Positions 52,557 to 61,133 are shown, numbered from the stretch's first letter. The stretch: DNA of 64,000 nucleotides from Blastococcus sp. TF02A-26 (GCF_003319125.1 NZ_QOHG01000001.1:186001-250000); one strand, 5' to 3'. Translations and numbers: made by a program. The notes: generated by a model from the letters alone, not told the origin.

Positions 52557-53653
52557 GACTCCGGCGCAGGGCGGCCGCCGAGGCGGCCCCGCCCGAGCAG
52601 GACGCCGCCGAGGCGCCGCGTGACGAGCAGCCGGCCGAGGACGGCGACGCCGAGCAGCCGGACGGCGGTGCGGAGGCGACTCCCGACGCGCCTCCGGCCG
52701 AGGAGACGCCCACCTGGGTGACCGACCGGGGGAACGGCGCACCGCCGAACTTCGCCGAGGGGCCGGCCGACGTGCTGCTCCAGCGGTTGGAGCTGACCGT
52801 CCGCCGGCGGCTGGACGGCCTGCTGCAGGGCGACCACCTCGGTCTCGTCCCCGGCTCCGGCACCGAGGCCGGCGACTCCCGGACCTACCACCCCGGCGAC
52901 GACGTCCGTCGGATGGACTGGCCCGTGACGGCGCGCACCCAGGTCCCGCACGTCCGCGAGACGGTCGCCGACCGCGAGCTGGAGACCTGGGCGGTGGTCG
53001 ACCTCTCGGCGAGCCTGGACTTCGGCACCGCCAACTGCCAGAAGCGCGACCTCGCCATCGCGGGGCTCTCGGCGGTCAGCCACCTCACGGTGCGCGGCGG
53101 CAACCGGCTGGGTGCCGTGGTCACCACCGGAGAGCGGGTCGACCGCTACCCGGCGGCCGGTGGACGGCTGGCCGCCGACAGGCTGCTGCGCTCGGTCGTC
53201 GCGACGCCCCGCGCCGCGGGCGGACGCCGCGGTGACCTGGCCGCGGCGCTGGAGAGCCTGCGCCGGCCACCGCGCCGCCGCGGGCTCGTCGTCGTCATCT
53301 CCGACTTCCTGGGCGACAGCGACTGGGAACGGCCGTTCCGGCTGCTGTCGGCCCGCCACGAGCTGCTGGCCATCGAGGTCGTCGACCCGCGCGAGCTGGA
53401 GCTGCCCGACGTCGGGCTGCTGACCGTCGTCGACCCGGAGACGGGCCAGACCCTCGAGGTGCCGACCGGCGACGCGGAGTTCCGTGCCCGGTTCGCCGCC
53501 GGGGCCGCCGCCCAACGCCAGCAGATCGCGCGGGCGCTGCGTCGGGCGGGCGCGGGTCACCTGCAGCTGCGCACCGACCGTGACTGGCTCATGGACGTCG
53601 TCCGTTTCGTCGCCGACCGCCGGCGCGCCGGTTCCGGAGGGGCCTCCCGATGA
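52553..53653 (+). CDS. DUF58 domain protein of the moxR operon
   Basis: The 366-residue protein starts with an acidic Glu/Asp/Pro-rich segment of about 60 residues, then the DUF58 domain with YHPGDDVRRMDWPVTARTQ and a VWA-like fold (TWAVVDLSASLDFG). Unlike many DUF58 proteins it has no clear transmembrane helices. It probably works with MoxR as substrate or adaptor. GTG overlaps the moxR stop; its end overlaps the VWA gene by four bases. Confidence 0.9.
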   Translation: MRLRRRAAAEAAPPEQDAAEAPRDEQPAEDGDAEQPDGGAEATPDAPPAEETPTWVTDRGNGAPPNFAEGPADVLLQRLELTVRRRLDGLLQGDHLGLVPGSGTEAGDSRTYHPGDDVRRMDWPVTARTQVPHVRETVADRELETWAVVDLSASLDFGTANCQKRDLAIAGLSAVSHLTVRGGNRLGAVVTTGERVDRYPAAGGRLAADRLLRSVVATPRAAGGRRGDLAAALESLRRPPRRRGLVVVISDFLGDSDWERPFRLLSARHELLAIEVVDPRELELPDVGLLTVVDPETGQTLEVPTGDAEFRARFAAGAAAQRQQIARALRRAGAGHLQLRTDRDWLMDVVRFVADRRRAGSGGASR

Positions 53654-54603
53654 CCTTCCAGACGCCACTCTGGCTGCTCGGCCTGGCGGCGGTCGCGGCC
53701 CTGGTGGCGCTGTACGTCGTCCTCCAGCTGCGCCGCAAGAAGTACGCCGCGCGCTTCACCAACGTGGCGCTGCTGGGCACGCTGGTGCCCAAGCGCCCGG
53801 GCTGGAAGCGGCACGTCGCCTTCGGCCTGGTGACGCTCGCGCTGGCCGTGCTGATCGTGTCGCTCGCCAAGCCCAGCACCGAGGTCCGGGTGCCGCGCGA
53901 GCGGGCGACGGTCGTCATGGCCGTCGACGTGTCGATGTCGATGGAGGCCACCGACATCGAGCCCACCCGGTTCGAGGCGATGCAGGTGGCGGCCAAGGAG
54001 TTCGTGGACGTCCTCCCCGAGGAGATCAACCTCGGTCTGGTGGCGTTCTCCGGCACGGCCACGACGCTGGTCACGCCCACCACCGACCGGGGCCAGGTCC
54101 GCGCGGCCATCGACAACCTGGAGCTGGCGGAGGCGACCGCGATCGGTGAGGCCGTGTTCGCCTCCCTGCAGGCGATCGCGAACTTCCAGTCGGCGCTGGG
54201 GGAGTCCGAGGAGGAGGTGCCGGCGCGGATCGTGCTGCTCTCCGACGGCTCCAACACGGTCGGCCGCAGCACCACCCAGGCGGTCGACTCGGCGCTGGAC
54301 GCCGGGGTGCCGGTGTCCACGATCGCCTTCGGCACCGACTACGGCAGCGTCGAGATCGAGGGCGACTCGGTCCCGGTGCCCGTCGACCGGGCGGCGCTGG
54401 AGGAGATCGCCGAGGAGACCGGCGGCAGCTACAGCGAGGCGGCCAGCGCCGCGGAGCTGGAGGAGGTCTACAGCGACCTCGGCAGCCAGATCGGCTACAC
54501 GACCGAGCCGCAGGACGTCAGCTACTGGTTCGTCCGCGGCGGCGTGCTGCTGGCGCTGCTCGGCTGCGTGATGAGCCTGCTGTTCACCAACCGCCTGCTG
54601 TAG
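53650..54603 (+). CDS. VWA-domain membrane protein (BatA-like)
   Basis: The 317-residue protein has two N-terminal transmembrane helices around a basic loop (QLRRKKYAARF), a von Willebrand A domain with the metal-ion site VMAVDVSMSMEATD (DxSxS) and a C-terminal transmembrane helix. It is the third member of the moxR-DUF58-VWA unit, equivalent to the mycobacterial genes after moxR1. The stop codon is the first base region of a long terminator. Confidence 0.92.
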   Translation: MTFQTPLWLLGLAAVAALVALYVVLQLRRKKYAARFTNVALLGTLVPKRPGWKRHVAFGLVTLALAVLIVSLAKPSTEVRVPRERATVVMAVDVSMSMEATDIEPTRFEAMQVAAKEFVDVLPEEINLGLVAFSGTATTLVTPTTDRGQVRAAIDNLELAEATAIGEAVFASLQAIANFQSALGESEEEVPARIVLLSDGSNTVGRSTTQAVDSALDAGVPVSTIAFGTDYGSVEIEGDSVPVPVDRAALEEIAEETGGSYSEAASAAELEEVYSDLGSQIGYTTEPQDVSYWFVRGGVLLALLGCVMSLLFTNRLL

Positions 54604-54645
54604 CGGAGTCGCTCGAGTGCGGTTTCCGCACTCGAGCGACTCCGC
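54603..54645. terminator. Long bidirectional terminator
   Basis: Two 20-base arms (54603-54622 and 54626-54645) are perfect inverted copies with the loop TTT, filling almost the whole 49-base gap between the convergent VWA and glycosyltransferase genes. A run of 20 perfect pairs is unusually long for an intrinsic terminator. Confidence 0.88.
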
Positions 54646-54652
54646 TCGTGCT

Positions 54653-56134
54653 TCAGACGGTGAAGCCCCGCTGGCGGCGCAGCAGCTTCTTGATCATGAA
54701 CAGCGTCTGCAGGACGGTCACCAGGTAGAGGACCGGCCAGCCGATGGACAGGATCGCCGACTGCACGCCGACGTCCTGCTGGCTCCACGCGTAGATCAGG
54801 ACCAGGAACGTGGCCAGCGCGCAGACCGCCGGCATCACGTACGCCGACCCCCGGCCCTTCTCGGCAGCCGCCTGCGCCGCCCAGTTGTCCTTCTCCGACC
54901 GCGAGAGGAACTGCACCCAGGCGCTCACGAAGTGCCCCATGCGGATCCACATGTAGAGCTCCGCCGGGGCGAAGAGGAACGCGTAGAGGATGTCCGAGGC
55001 GCTCTTGTCGTGCATCGACAGGGCGATCCGGAGGTTCAGCAGGGTGGCGACCGCCGGCGGGATGAGCCAGATCGGGTTGAACACGAACGCGTCGATCGAC
55101 AGCGCCGCGGCCAGCAGCAGCAGGAACGACATGCGGGTCCCGATGTTGAAGACCATCGAGATGTTCTCGTACCAGCGCAGCCGCAGGTTGGGGTGCAGGG
55201 GCTGGCCCTTGGTGTCCCCGCGCTGACCCGGCCACAGCAGGTCGAGCCCGCCGAAGTTCCACTTCACCTGCTGGCCGTGCAGCGCCCGCAGCGTCGTCAT
55301 CGGACCGACGAACGCCCGTGCGTGGGCGCTGATCTTGGTGCTGAAGCCGGCGTCCTTGATCTGCAGGGACAGCTTCGAGTCCTCGACCTCCGAGTCGCGC
55401 ACCCACGGGGCGGCCTGGTGGTTGCGGTACATCACGGCCTCGAGCGCCCGCATGCTGAAGAGGCTGCACTGCCCGCCCAGCACGGCCATGTTCCGGCCGC
55501 GGACGAGGTTGTCCATGTTGAAGCCGGCGAACTGGGCGCGCTGCCCGGCGACGAGGTACCTCGCCATGGCGCCCTTCACCTGCGACTTGTCGAAGGTGTA
55601 GATCGCCGACAGGCCGCCGATGCGGGGGTCGGTGACGATCTCCTTCTCGAGCCACTCGACGCAGCGGCGGTCGAGGGTCGTGTCGCCGTCGACGCCGAGG
55701 ATGTAGTCGTGGCCGCGGCTCACGTAGTAGCCGAAGTTGAGCGCGCCGACCTTCTTGTCCGGGTTCTCGCCGATGTCGTGGACGTGGACCACGGTGTGGT
55801 ACGCCTCGCCCTTGACCACCCGGAAGTGCTCGCCGGCGAACTGGCCGGCGATCTCCGGGGTGTCGTCGTCGGTGTTGTTGATGACGACGTGGATGGCGTC
55901 CGGCGGCCGGGTCTGCGACAGCAGCGAGGTGAGGACGTCGGCGATGGTCGACTCCTCGTTGTACGCCGGGATGACGCAGCTGATGGTGGCGGTGCGGCGC
56001 TGCTCCTCGTGGACCGCGCCACCGAACTCGGCGGGCACCAGCGAGGTGATGTCGGGGACGCCCTGCTCGGAGCGGGCGAGCAGGTGCACGCGGTCGGTGG
56101 CCCGACGCATGCCGTGGACGACGAGCTCGGTCAT
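54653..56134 (-). CDS. Processive family 2 glycosyltransferase, membrane-bound
   Basis: The 493-residue protein resembles cellulose/hyaluronan synthase-type GT2 enzymes: SCVIPAYNEESTIADVL, the UDP-sugar Asp-x-Asp at residues 149-151 (GVDGDTTLD), the catalytic-base region SEVEDSKLS (251-252) and QQVKW (288-292, the QxxRW motif with Lys for Arg). A C-terminal half with about four to five membrane helices would form the channel. The sugar polymerised is unknown. It overlaps an upstream lipoprotein gene by four bases, so the two probably form one export system. Confidence 0.9.
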   Translation of the reverse strand: MTELVVHGMRRATDRVHLLARSEQGVPDITSLVPAEFGGAVHEEQRRTATISCVIPAYNEESTIADVLTSLLSQTRPPDAIHVVINNTDDDTPEIAGQFAGEHFRVVKGEAYHTVVHVHDIGENPDKKVGALNFGYYVSRGHDYILGVDGDTTLDRRCVEWLEKEIVTDPRIGGLSAIYTFDKSQVKGAMARYLVAGQRAQFAGFNMDNLVRGRNMAVLGGQCSLFSMRALEAVMYRNHQAAPWVRDSEVEDSKLSLQIKDAGFSTKISAHARAFVGPMTTLRALHGQQVKWNFGGLDLLWPGQRGDTKGQPLHPNLRLRWYENISMVFNIGTRMSFLLLLAAALSIDAFVFNPIWLIPPAVATLLNLRIALSMHDKSASDILYAFLFAPAELYMWIRMGHFVSAWVQFLSRSEKDNWAAQAAAEKGRGSAYVMPAVCALATFLVLIYAWSQQDVGVQSAILSIGWPVLYLVTVLQTLFMIKKLLRRQRGFTV

Positions 56135-56814
56135 GCGGAGGCCTCCTGGAGGAGCGGCAGCTCGAGGGTGTCGAGCACCGTCTGGCGGTAGTAGCGCTGG
56201 GAACCCGGCTCGGTCTCGACGAGCAGGTCGAACTGGACGTAGAGCGTCACCGCGTCGGCGGTGGGCGCGGACTCGGGCACGGTGAACGCGGTGCTGTAGC
56301 TGAACGGCCGCATGAGCGCGAACTCGCCGCGGTCCTCGACGGCCACGGTGCGGCTGACGCCGTCGTCGGCGGTGACGACGAAGCGGGTCACGAGCACCTC
56401 GGTGTCCTCCTCCGAACCGCCCTCGACGTGGGCCGAGAGCTGGAGGTTCTTCTCGCCGGTCGTCGTCCAGGCGGTGGCCTGGTCGGCGGTCCAGTAGTCG
56501 ATGACGACGTCCTGGGCCCCGGCGGCGAGGACCCGGGTGAGCGAGCCGCTGTCCAGGTCGCCCGCAGGGCGGACCGGGGCGGTGGACGTGGCCGAGGCCA
56601 CGGCACTCGCGGCGTCGGTGGACCCGGCGTCGGTGGACCCGGCGTCGGTCGCCTCGGCCGGGCTGGACTCGGCGGCCGAGTCCGGCGTCAGGTCCGGGCT
56701 CATGCTGAGGTCGGGCAGCTCGCAGCCGGTGACCCCGGCGAGCAGAGCGAGTGACAGTCCGAGCGTTGCGGCACCTGGTCCGAGGCGCCCGGATCTGAGC
56801 GTGCGTCGTGACAC
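56131..56814 (-). CDS. Lipoprotein encoded with the GT2 synthase
   Basis: The 227-residue protein has a lipobox VTGC (Cys31), a Ser/Thr/Ala/Asp-rich linker with a GSTDAGSTDA repeat, and a beta-rich domain (LTRVLAAGAQDVVIDYWTADQATAW to the C-terminus) resembling no family I can name. Overlap with the GT2 gene and the coupling suggest that it helps assemble, anchor or hold the polysaccharide outside the membrane. The GTG start has GGGGGG a few bases upstream. Confidence 0.8.
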   Translation of the reverse strand: MSRRTLRSGRLGPGAATLGLSLALLAGVTGCELPDLSMSPDLTPDSAAESSPAEATDAGSTDAGSTDAASAVASATSTAPVRPAGDLDSGSLTRVLAAGAQDVVIDYWTADQATAWTTTGEKNLQLSAHVEGGSEEDTEVLVTRFVVTADDGVSRTVAVEDRGEFALMRPFSYSTAFTVPESAPTADAVTLYVQFDLLVETEPGSQRYYRQTVLDTLELPLLQEASA

Positions 56815-56988
56815 GAAATCCCCCCGTGTTCGATCGATGACGACCGCACGAGGAGAGAAACGGCGCTGTCCCCCAACTGCGGCCGTGACCGACCGTAGGG
56901 ACGGGCGGGGGAGCTGTGGGGCGTCTCCACCCGATCAGGCGAGGGCGTTCGTCCGAGTGGGTGAGACGCGCGCCACGGGGGTTTGGTC

Positions 56989-57011
56989 GCCGGTCACCCG
57001 CGGTGACCGGC
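56989..57011. terminator. Hairpin after the quinone oxidoreductase gene
   Basis: GCCGGTCACC and GGTGACCGGC form a perfect ten-base-pair stem with a three-base loop, eleven bases beyond the oxidoreductase stop. The remaining 170 bases up to the lipoprotein gene hold no gene. Confidence 0.75.
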
Positions 57012-57021
57012 GGCCCCCGGA

Positions 57022-57993
57022 TCAGCGACGAGGGTCGAGGACCAGCTTGCCGGTCGTGCGGCGGGCGCGGAGGTCCTGGTGGGCCTCGCGGACGGCCGAC
57101 AGCGGGTACTTCCCGCCGATGACGGGCTCCAGCGCGCCGTCGCCGACCAGCTGCAGGAGCTCGGTCATGGCGTCGTCCATCATCTGCGGCCGCGCCATGC
57201 AGTGGGCCAGCCAGAAACCGATGACGGCGCGGCTGCGCTGCATGAGCGCGCCCGGCGGCACCGCTGCGGTCTCCTGGCGGGCGGCCATGCCGTAGGTGAC
57301 CAGCCGGCCGAACGGCGCCAGCGCCGACAGCGACCCGGCGAAGACGTTGCCGCCGGTCATCTCGAGCACGATGTCGACCGGCTTGCCGCCGTTGGCCTCG
57401 CGCAGCGCGCCGGCGAAGGCCTTGGGGTCGTCGTCGGCCAGCGCCGGGTCGACGGAGGCGTCCGCGCCGAGCTCCTCGGTGAGCGCGCGCTTCTCCGGGC
57501 TGGAGGCGGTGGCGATGACCCGGCCGGCGCCCCAGCGCTTGGCCAGCTGGATGGCCAGCGAGCCGACCCCGCCGGCGCCGGCGATGACGACGACGGTCTC
57601 GCCCGCGGCCAGGTGAGCGCTGGTGCGCAGCAGGTGCCACGCGGTCGAGCCCTGGAGGACGACGGACAGCGCCTGCTCGTCGGAGACGGGGTCCGGGACC
57701 TGCCAGGTGAGCCGCGGGTGCGCCGACACCTTCTCCGCGTAGCCACCGCCGTCGAGCAGACCGACCACCCGCGGCCCGCCGCCCGCGAGCGAGCCGACGA
57801 ACTCCGCGCCCGGGATCAGCGGCAGCGTCTGCGGCGCGAGGTAGCTGTTCTCGGCCTGGTGGGTGTCGGCGTAGTTGATGCCCGCGGTGGAGACCTCGAA
57901 GAGCTGCTCACCGTCCCCGGGCGTCGGGTCGGGCAGGTCGACGACGTTCATGACCTCGGGTCCACCGAACTCGGTGATCTGGACTGCGCGCAT
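57022..57993 (-). CDS. Quinone oxidoreductase-like zinc-free medium-chain dehydrogenase
   Basis: The 323-residue protein begins MRAVQITEFGGPEVM, has the GroES-like domain with AGINYADTHQAEN, and the nucleotide-binding VVIAGAGGVGSLAIQLAKRWGA, as in NADPH:quinone reductases (QOR). Catalytic zinc ligands are absent, as expected for this branch. It would reduce quinones or enals with NADPH. Start ATG is seven bases after TAGCGT, so probably leaderless. Confidence 0.92.
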   Translation of the reverse strand: MRAVQITEFGGPEVMNVVDLPDPTPGDGEQLFEVSTAGINYADTHQAENSYLAPQTLPLIPGAEFVGSLAGGGPRVVGLLDGGGYAEKVSAHPRLTWQVPDPVSDEQALSVVLQGSTAWHLLRTSAHLAAGETVVVIAGAGGVGSLAIQLAKRWGAGRVIATASSPEKRALTEELGADASVDPALADDDPKAFAGALREANGGKPVDIVLEMTGGNVFAGSLSALAPFGRLVTYGMAARQETAAVPPGALMQRSRAVIGFWLAHCMARPQMMDDAMTELLQLVGDGALEPVIGGKYPLSAVREAHQDLRARRTTGKLVLDPRR

Positions 57994-58000
57994 GGAGAGG

Positions 58001-58006
58001 ACGCTA
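58001..58006 (-). promoter_or_regulatory. -10 element for leaderless quinone oxidoreductase mRNA
   Basis: TAGCGT on the minus strand ends seven bases before the ATG; no ribosome site is present. Confidence 0.55.
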
Positions 58007-58185
58007 GGGGACGACGTCGGCGGAGCGGTACGCGGCCGAGTGCCGCCCCAGACCGGCCGGACCGCCAGGTCGTGCACTCCGCTGGTAGCGACCACCTCCT
58101 CTCCTGCGTCGCTCCTCGCCGTGCTGAGCGGGACGGCCGCACGACGTGTGGCTCGCGCGCCGCGTCCACTGGCAACCGTCGTACG

Positions 58186-58201
58186 TCGAACGTATGTTCG
58201 A
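58186..58201 (+). promoter_or_regulatory. Perfect LexA (SOS) box
   Basis: TCGAACGTATGTTCGA matches TCGAAC-N4-GTTCGA exactly. TATGTT (58193-58198) inside it fits a -10 and ends six bases before an ATG, so LexA binding would cover the promoter of a leaderless transcript running to the right. No other gene is close enough on the left to be the target. Confidence 0.85.
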
Positions 58202-58204
58202 TAC

Positions 58205-58288
58205 ATGCCCCCGATGCCAGTACTGCTCCGCGGTTGCCTTCGGGGGAGCGCGCTCCAGGTGCCGGATCTCGCCGGAGGTGTGTCATGA
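58205..58288 (+). CDS. Short leader-like ORF downstream of the SOS box
   Basis: The 27-residue reading frame MPPMPVLLRGCLRGSALQVP... starts at the predicted leaderless transcript start and its TGA overlaps the ATG of the next gene (ATGA). It may be a leader peptide that couples translation, or only the 5' leader of the following gene. No homologue is known to me. Confidence 0.35.
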   Translation: MPPMPVLLRGCLRGSALQVPDLAGGVS

Positions 58289-58677
58289 CGATGTCGACGC
58301 TGAATCGACCCCAGGAAGTCGCCCGTTTCGTCCTCTACGACGCCGGGCGGCAGCACACGCCGCCCATCCCCGTGCCGATCGAGGTCGACGAGGACCTGCC
58401 GGCGGGCTGGCGGCGCGACCCGGCGAACCCCCGTCGCGTCCGCCTGCCGGACCCGGGCCGTTGTCCGCACGGCTCGTTCCTCCGGTACGCGGCGCGGAAC
58501 TGCTGTGCTCGCGGTCGGGGGACCGCCGACACCGGACCGGCGGTCGCTCGCCGGCCCCTTAGATCCGCGTGCCGGGCGGTCGGCGACGCCGTCGACGATC
58601 TGGGCTGGAGCCCACGGTCACGGACGTCGAGCGCGTCCGGTCCGAGGAGTGTGCTGGCCGAACGCCGTGCAGGGTGA
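58285..58677 (+). CDS. Unknown SOS-controlled protein
   Basis: The 130-residue frame has a good GGAGG six bases before its ATG. Residues 1-75 (with ARFVLYDAGRQHTPPIPVP, IEVDEDLPAGWRRDPANP and GRCPHGSFLRYAARNCC) look like real protein, while the rest is Arg/Ser/Ala-rich and resembles out-of-frame sequence, so the gene may be truncated or frameshifted near 58500. I do not recognise the family. The LexA box and the neighbouring GIY-YIG nuclease gene suggest a DNA-damage context. Confidence 0.5.
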   Translation: MTMSTLNRPQEVARFVLYDAGRQHTPPIPVPIEVDEDLPAGWRRDPANPRRVRLPDPGRCPHGSFLRYAARNCCARGRGTADTGPAVARRPLRSACRAVGDAVDDLGWSPRSRTSSASGPRSVLAERRAG

Positions 58678-58705
58678 CGACGACCGGCAGACGTGCAGCC
58701 GCTCG

Positions 58706-59623
58706 TCAGATCACGGGCAACGCGGCGAGCCGGGCCGCCAGGTCCGCGTTACGACGTAGGAAGGGCGCCCACCCGTCGGGCGCCCTGCTGCCCGGCCGCG
58801 ACCGTGTGCAGGTCTCCTGCTCCCAGGCGCGGAGCCGGCCGTCCCGGATGCGCAGCCGCACCACGACGTCGTCCGCCCAGGCGGTGACGGTCCGGTCGCC
58901 CTCCTCGGCGGGCACGGTGACCCGCTGCGGCGCCACCACCCACTCCAGGGCCTCGATCTCCTCCTGGAGACGGGCGGCGGCCTCGTAGGCCTGCGCCTCG
59001 GCCGCGGCGTCGCGCCGGGCGGCCAGTGCCGCGAGTGCGTCGGCGACCGCCGTCGGCTCGCGGTCCAGCACGGACTCCACGGCCCTCGCCAGGTGCGCCA
59101 CGGGCCGGTCCTGCCCACCGCGCAGCCGGGCGAGCTCCCGCGCGCCGGCGCTGCGCGTGGGGCCGGCATGTGCGATCGGGTACAGCCGGTTCAGTCCGGA
59201 CACGGCCAGCTTCACCTTGCGGGCCCCGAGGTAGGGCCCGAAGCAGCGGGCGCCGGGTGCGGGATCGGAAGCGGGGGCGAGGCCCAGTCGGGGCGCCTCC
59301 GGGAACGGGTCCAGCCGTATGCTGACCGGCACCTCCAGGCCGCCGACGATCCGGTTCCACGGTGGCATCGACCGCTCGAGCAGGTTGCGTTCGGCCCAGG
59401 CGGCCTCGTGCGGGGAGTCGCAGACCAGCGCCTCGATCCGGGCGACCCGCACCACCATCCGCCGCAGGTGGCGGCGGTCGCGAAGCTCGCCCCAGTACGA
59501 GCTGACGCGGGAGCGCAGCTGTCCGGCCCGCCCGACGTAGAGCACGCGGCCGCCGTCGTCCCGGAATCGGTACACGCCCGGAGCGGCCGGCAGCACGGCG
59601 ACGGCGTCCGGTCGGGCGGGCAT
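58706..59623 (-). CDS. GIY-YIG nuclease, UvrC N-terminal-like
   Basis: The 305-residue protein begins with the GIY-YIG domain (PAAPGVYRFRDDGGRVLYVGRAGQLRSRVSSYW in landmarks: GVYRF and LYVGR with the catalytic Arg) and has a UvrB/UvrC interaction-like helix (QAYEAAARLQEEIEALE, about residues 205-225). It matches the N-terminal half of UvrC but lacks the C-terminal RNase H-like nuclease half, similar to Cho. It probably makes a single incision in DNA repair. The ATG giving MPARPDAVAVLPAAPG was preferred over a start 42 bases upstream. Confidence 0.88.
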   Translation of the reverse strand: MPARPDAVAVLPAAPGVYRFRDDGGRVLYVGRAGQLRSRVSSYWGELRDRRHLRRMVVRVARIEALVCDSPHEAAWAERNLLERSMPPWNRIVGGLEVPVSIRLDPFPEAPRLGLAPASDPAPGARCFGPYLGARKVKLAVSGLNRLYPIAHAGPTRSAGARELARLRGGQDRPVAHLARAVESVLDREPTAVADALAALAARRDAAAEAQAYEAAARLQEEIEALEWVVAPQRVTVPAEEGDRTVTAWADDVVVRLRIRDGRLRAWEQETCTRSRPGSRAPDGWAPFLRRNADLAARLAALPVI

Positions 59624-59683
59624 GCCCCATCGTGCGCACGGGACGGGCGCCGGTGGGGGCGCCACGCCCCACGGCTCCCCGGT

Positions 59684-59715
59684 GCCCCACCGGTCACATC
59701 CGGGACCGGTGGGGC
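59684..59715. terminator. Terminator between msrA and the GIY-YIG gene
   Basis: GCCCCACCGGTC and GACCGGTGGGGC form a perfect 12-base-pair stem with an eight-base loop, nine bases beyond the msrA stop codon. Confidence 0.8.
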
Positions 59716-59724
59716 CTCAGGTCG

Positions 59725-60237
59725 TCAGGCGGTCTGCGCCTCGCGACGCGGGAGCACCCAGTCGGGTCGCACGTAGTGGCAGGTGTAGCCGAAGGGGATC
59801 TTCTGGAGGTAGTCCTGGTGCTCCTCCTCGGCCTGCCAGAACGGGCCCGCCGGCTCGACCTCGGTGACGACCTTCCCCGGCCACAGGCCCGAGGCGTCGA
59901 CGTCGGCGATCGTGTCCAGGGCGACGAGCCGCTGTTGCTCGCTGGTGTAGAAGATCGCCGAGCGGTAGCTGCGGCCCACGTCGTTGCCCTGCCGGTCCTT
60001 CGTCGACGGGTCGTGGATCTGGAAGAAGAACTCCAGCAGCTCCCGGAACGAGATCACCTCGGGGTCGAAGACGATCTCGACCGCCTCGGCGTGGTCGCCG
60101 TGGTTGCGGTAGGTGGCGTTCGGGGTGTCGCCGCCGGAGTAGCCGACCCGGGTGGTGAGGACGCCGGGGCGCTTGCGCAGCAGGTCCTGGGCGCCCCAGA
60201 AGCAGCCGCCGGCGAGGATCGCGGTCTCAGTGGTCAC
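59725..60237 (-). CDS. msrA: Peptide-methionine (S)-S-oxide reductase
   Basis: MsrA repairs methionine S-sulfoxide in proteins. The 170-residue protein has the active-site GGCFWG with Cys12, the conserved TRVGYSGG and [17 protein letters not shown], and a C-terminal [10 protein letters not shown] cysteine that can act as resolving residue. The GTG has GAAGGAGG seven bases upstream. It lies downstream of an SDR gene, with a weak hairpin between. Confidence 0.95.
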   Translation of the reverse strand: MTTETAILAGGCFWGAQDLLRKRPGVLTTRVGYSGGDTPNATYRNHGDHAEAVEIVFDPEVISFRELLEFFFQIHDPSTKDRQGNDVGRSYRSAIFYTSEQQRLVALDTIADVDASGLWPGKVVTEVEPAGPFWQAEEEHQDYLQKIPFGYTCHYVRPDWVLPRREAQTA

Positions 60238-60269
60238 GTGTGCCTCCTTCTCGTCGAGCACACCCGGTG

Positions 60270-60293
60270 AACACCGCGACCGGGGCCGGTGTT
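60270..60293. terminator. Weak hairpin after the SDR gene
   Basis: AACACCG and CGGTGTT form a seven-base-pair stem in the 74-base gap between the SDR stop and msrA. Confidence 0.4.
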
Positions 60294-60311
60294 TCCACCC
60301 GGGCGCGACGC

Positions 60312-61046
60312 TCACCAGGGGACGACGCCGGCGTCCTCGAAGAACCCCCCGGTCGGGCCGCCGTCCGGCAGGGTGGCCAGGCGGATCGGGGTCCGCGCGC
60401 CCTCCTGCGGGGTGCGCACGCCGCGGAAGCCGTTGAGGTCGGTGGCGACGAAGCCGGGGCACGCGGCGTTGATCAGGATGTTCGTGCCGGCCAGTTCCCG
60501 CACGTACTGCAGCATCACGGCGTTGAGGAACGTCTTCGACGGCGAGTAGGCCACCGCCACGGGCCCGGTGGTCAGCGCGCCGTCCGGGCCGGACTGCCGC
60601 GTCAGCGACCCGACACCGCTGGACACGTTGACGATGCGCGGCGACGGCGCGCGGCGCAGCAGCGGGAGCATCGCGTTGGTGACCCGGATGACCCCGAGGA
60701 CGTTGGTGTCCACGACCGACCGGAGGACGTCGAGGTCGGCGGTGCTCGGGGTCTGCCCGTGGACGTCCCCGGTGATGCCGGCGTTGTTGACCAGGGCGTC
60801 CAGCCGGCCGGTGTGCCGCTCGATGAGTTCCGCCGCGGCGGCCACGCCGGCGTCGTCGGTCACGTCCAGCGGGACGCCGAACGCGTCGACGCCGGTGTCG
60901 CGCAGCCGGGCGACCGCTGCGTCGCGACGGTCGGCGTCCCGCGCGCCGACGCCGACGGTGTAGCCGAGCGCGCCCAGACCCGCTGCGATCTCGTAGCCGA
61001 TGCCCTTGTTCGCCCCGGTGACCAGGGCTGTCTTCTGCTCGCTCAT
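60312..61046 (-). CDS. Short-chain dehydrogenase/reductase
   Basis: The 244-residue classical SDR has the cofactor motif [23 protein letters not shown], the catalytic Ser in [10 protein letters not shown] and the catalytic Tyr and Lys in [14 protein letters not shown]. Arg in VGARDADR suggests NADP use. It resembles carbonyl-reductase-like SDRs. The LysR gene is divergent from it with a T-N11-A palindrome in the gap, so it is the probable target. Confidence 0.92.
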   Translation of the reverse strand: MSEQKTALVTGANKGIGYEIAAGLGALGYTVGVGARDADRRDAAVARLRDTGVDAFGVPLDVTDDAGVAAAAELIERHTGRLDALVNNAGITGDVHGQTPSTADLDVLRSVVDTNVLGVIRVTNAMLPLLRRAPSPRIVNVSSGVGSLTRQSGPDGALTTGPVAVAYSPSKTFLNAVMLQYVRELAGTNILINAACPGFVATDLNGFRGVRTPQEGARTPIRLATLPDGGPTGGFFEDAGVVPW

Positions 61047-61103
61047 GATGTCGAGCCTGCGACCGGCCCGCTGCCGCGTCCACGACCGTCTCGTCCGCCG
61101 GCG

Positions 61104-61118
61104 ATACCCCAGGGGTAT
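61104..61118. promoter_or_regulatory. T-N11-A palindrome, candidate LysR operator
   Basis: ATACCCCAGGGGTAT is a perfect palindrome around a central A, in the 93-base gap between the SDR and LysR genes. It contains the T-N11-A core typical of LysR-family sites and sits just upstream of the LysR -10. Confidence 0.7.
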
Positions 61119-61127
61119 GGACGGGCC

Positions 61128-61133
61128 TACCCT
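61128..61133 (+). promoter_or_regulatory. -10 element for leaderless LysR mRNA
   Basis: TACCCT ends six bases before the LysR GTG; no ribosome site is present. Confidence 0.5.

Noticed and set aside
56826-56837. GTGTTCGATCGA as a further LexA box before the lipoprotein gene
   Set aside because: Only one half-site (GTTCGA) is present; the other half at the right spacing does not match TCGAAC.
58505-58759. Possible C-terminal continuation of the SOS-controlled protein in another frame
   Set aside because: The alternative frame is Arg/Pro-rich and runs into the GIY-YIG gene on the other strand; no motif links it to the first 75 residues.
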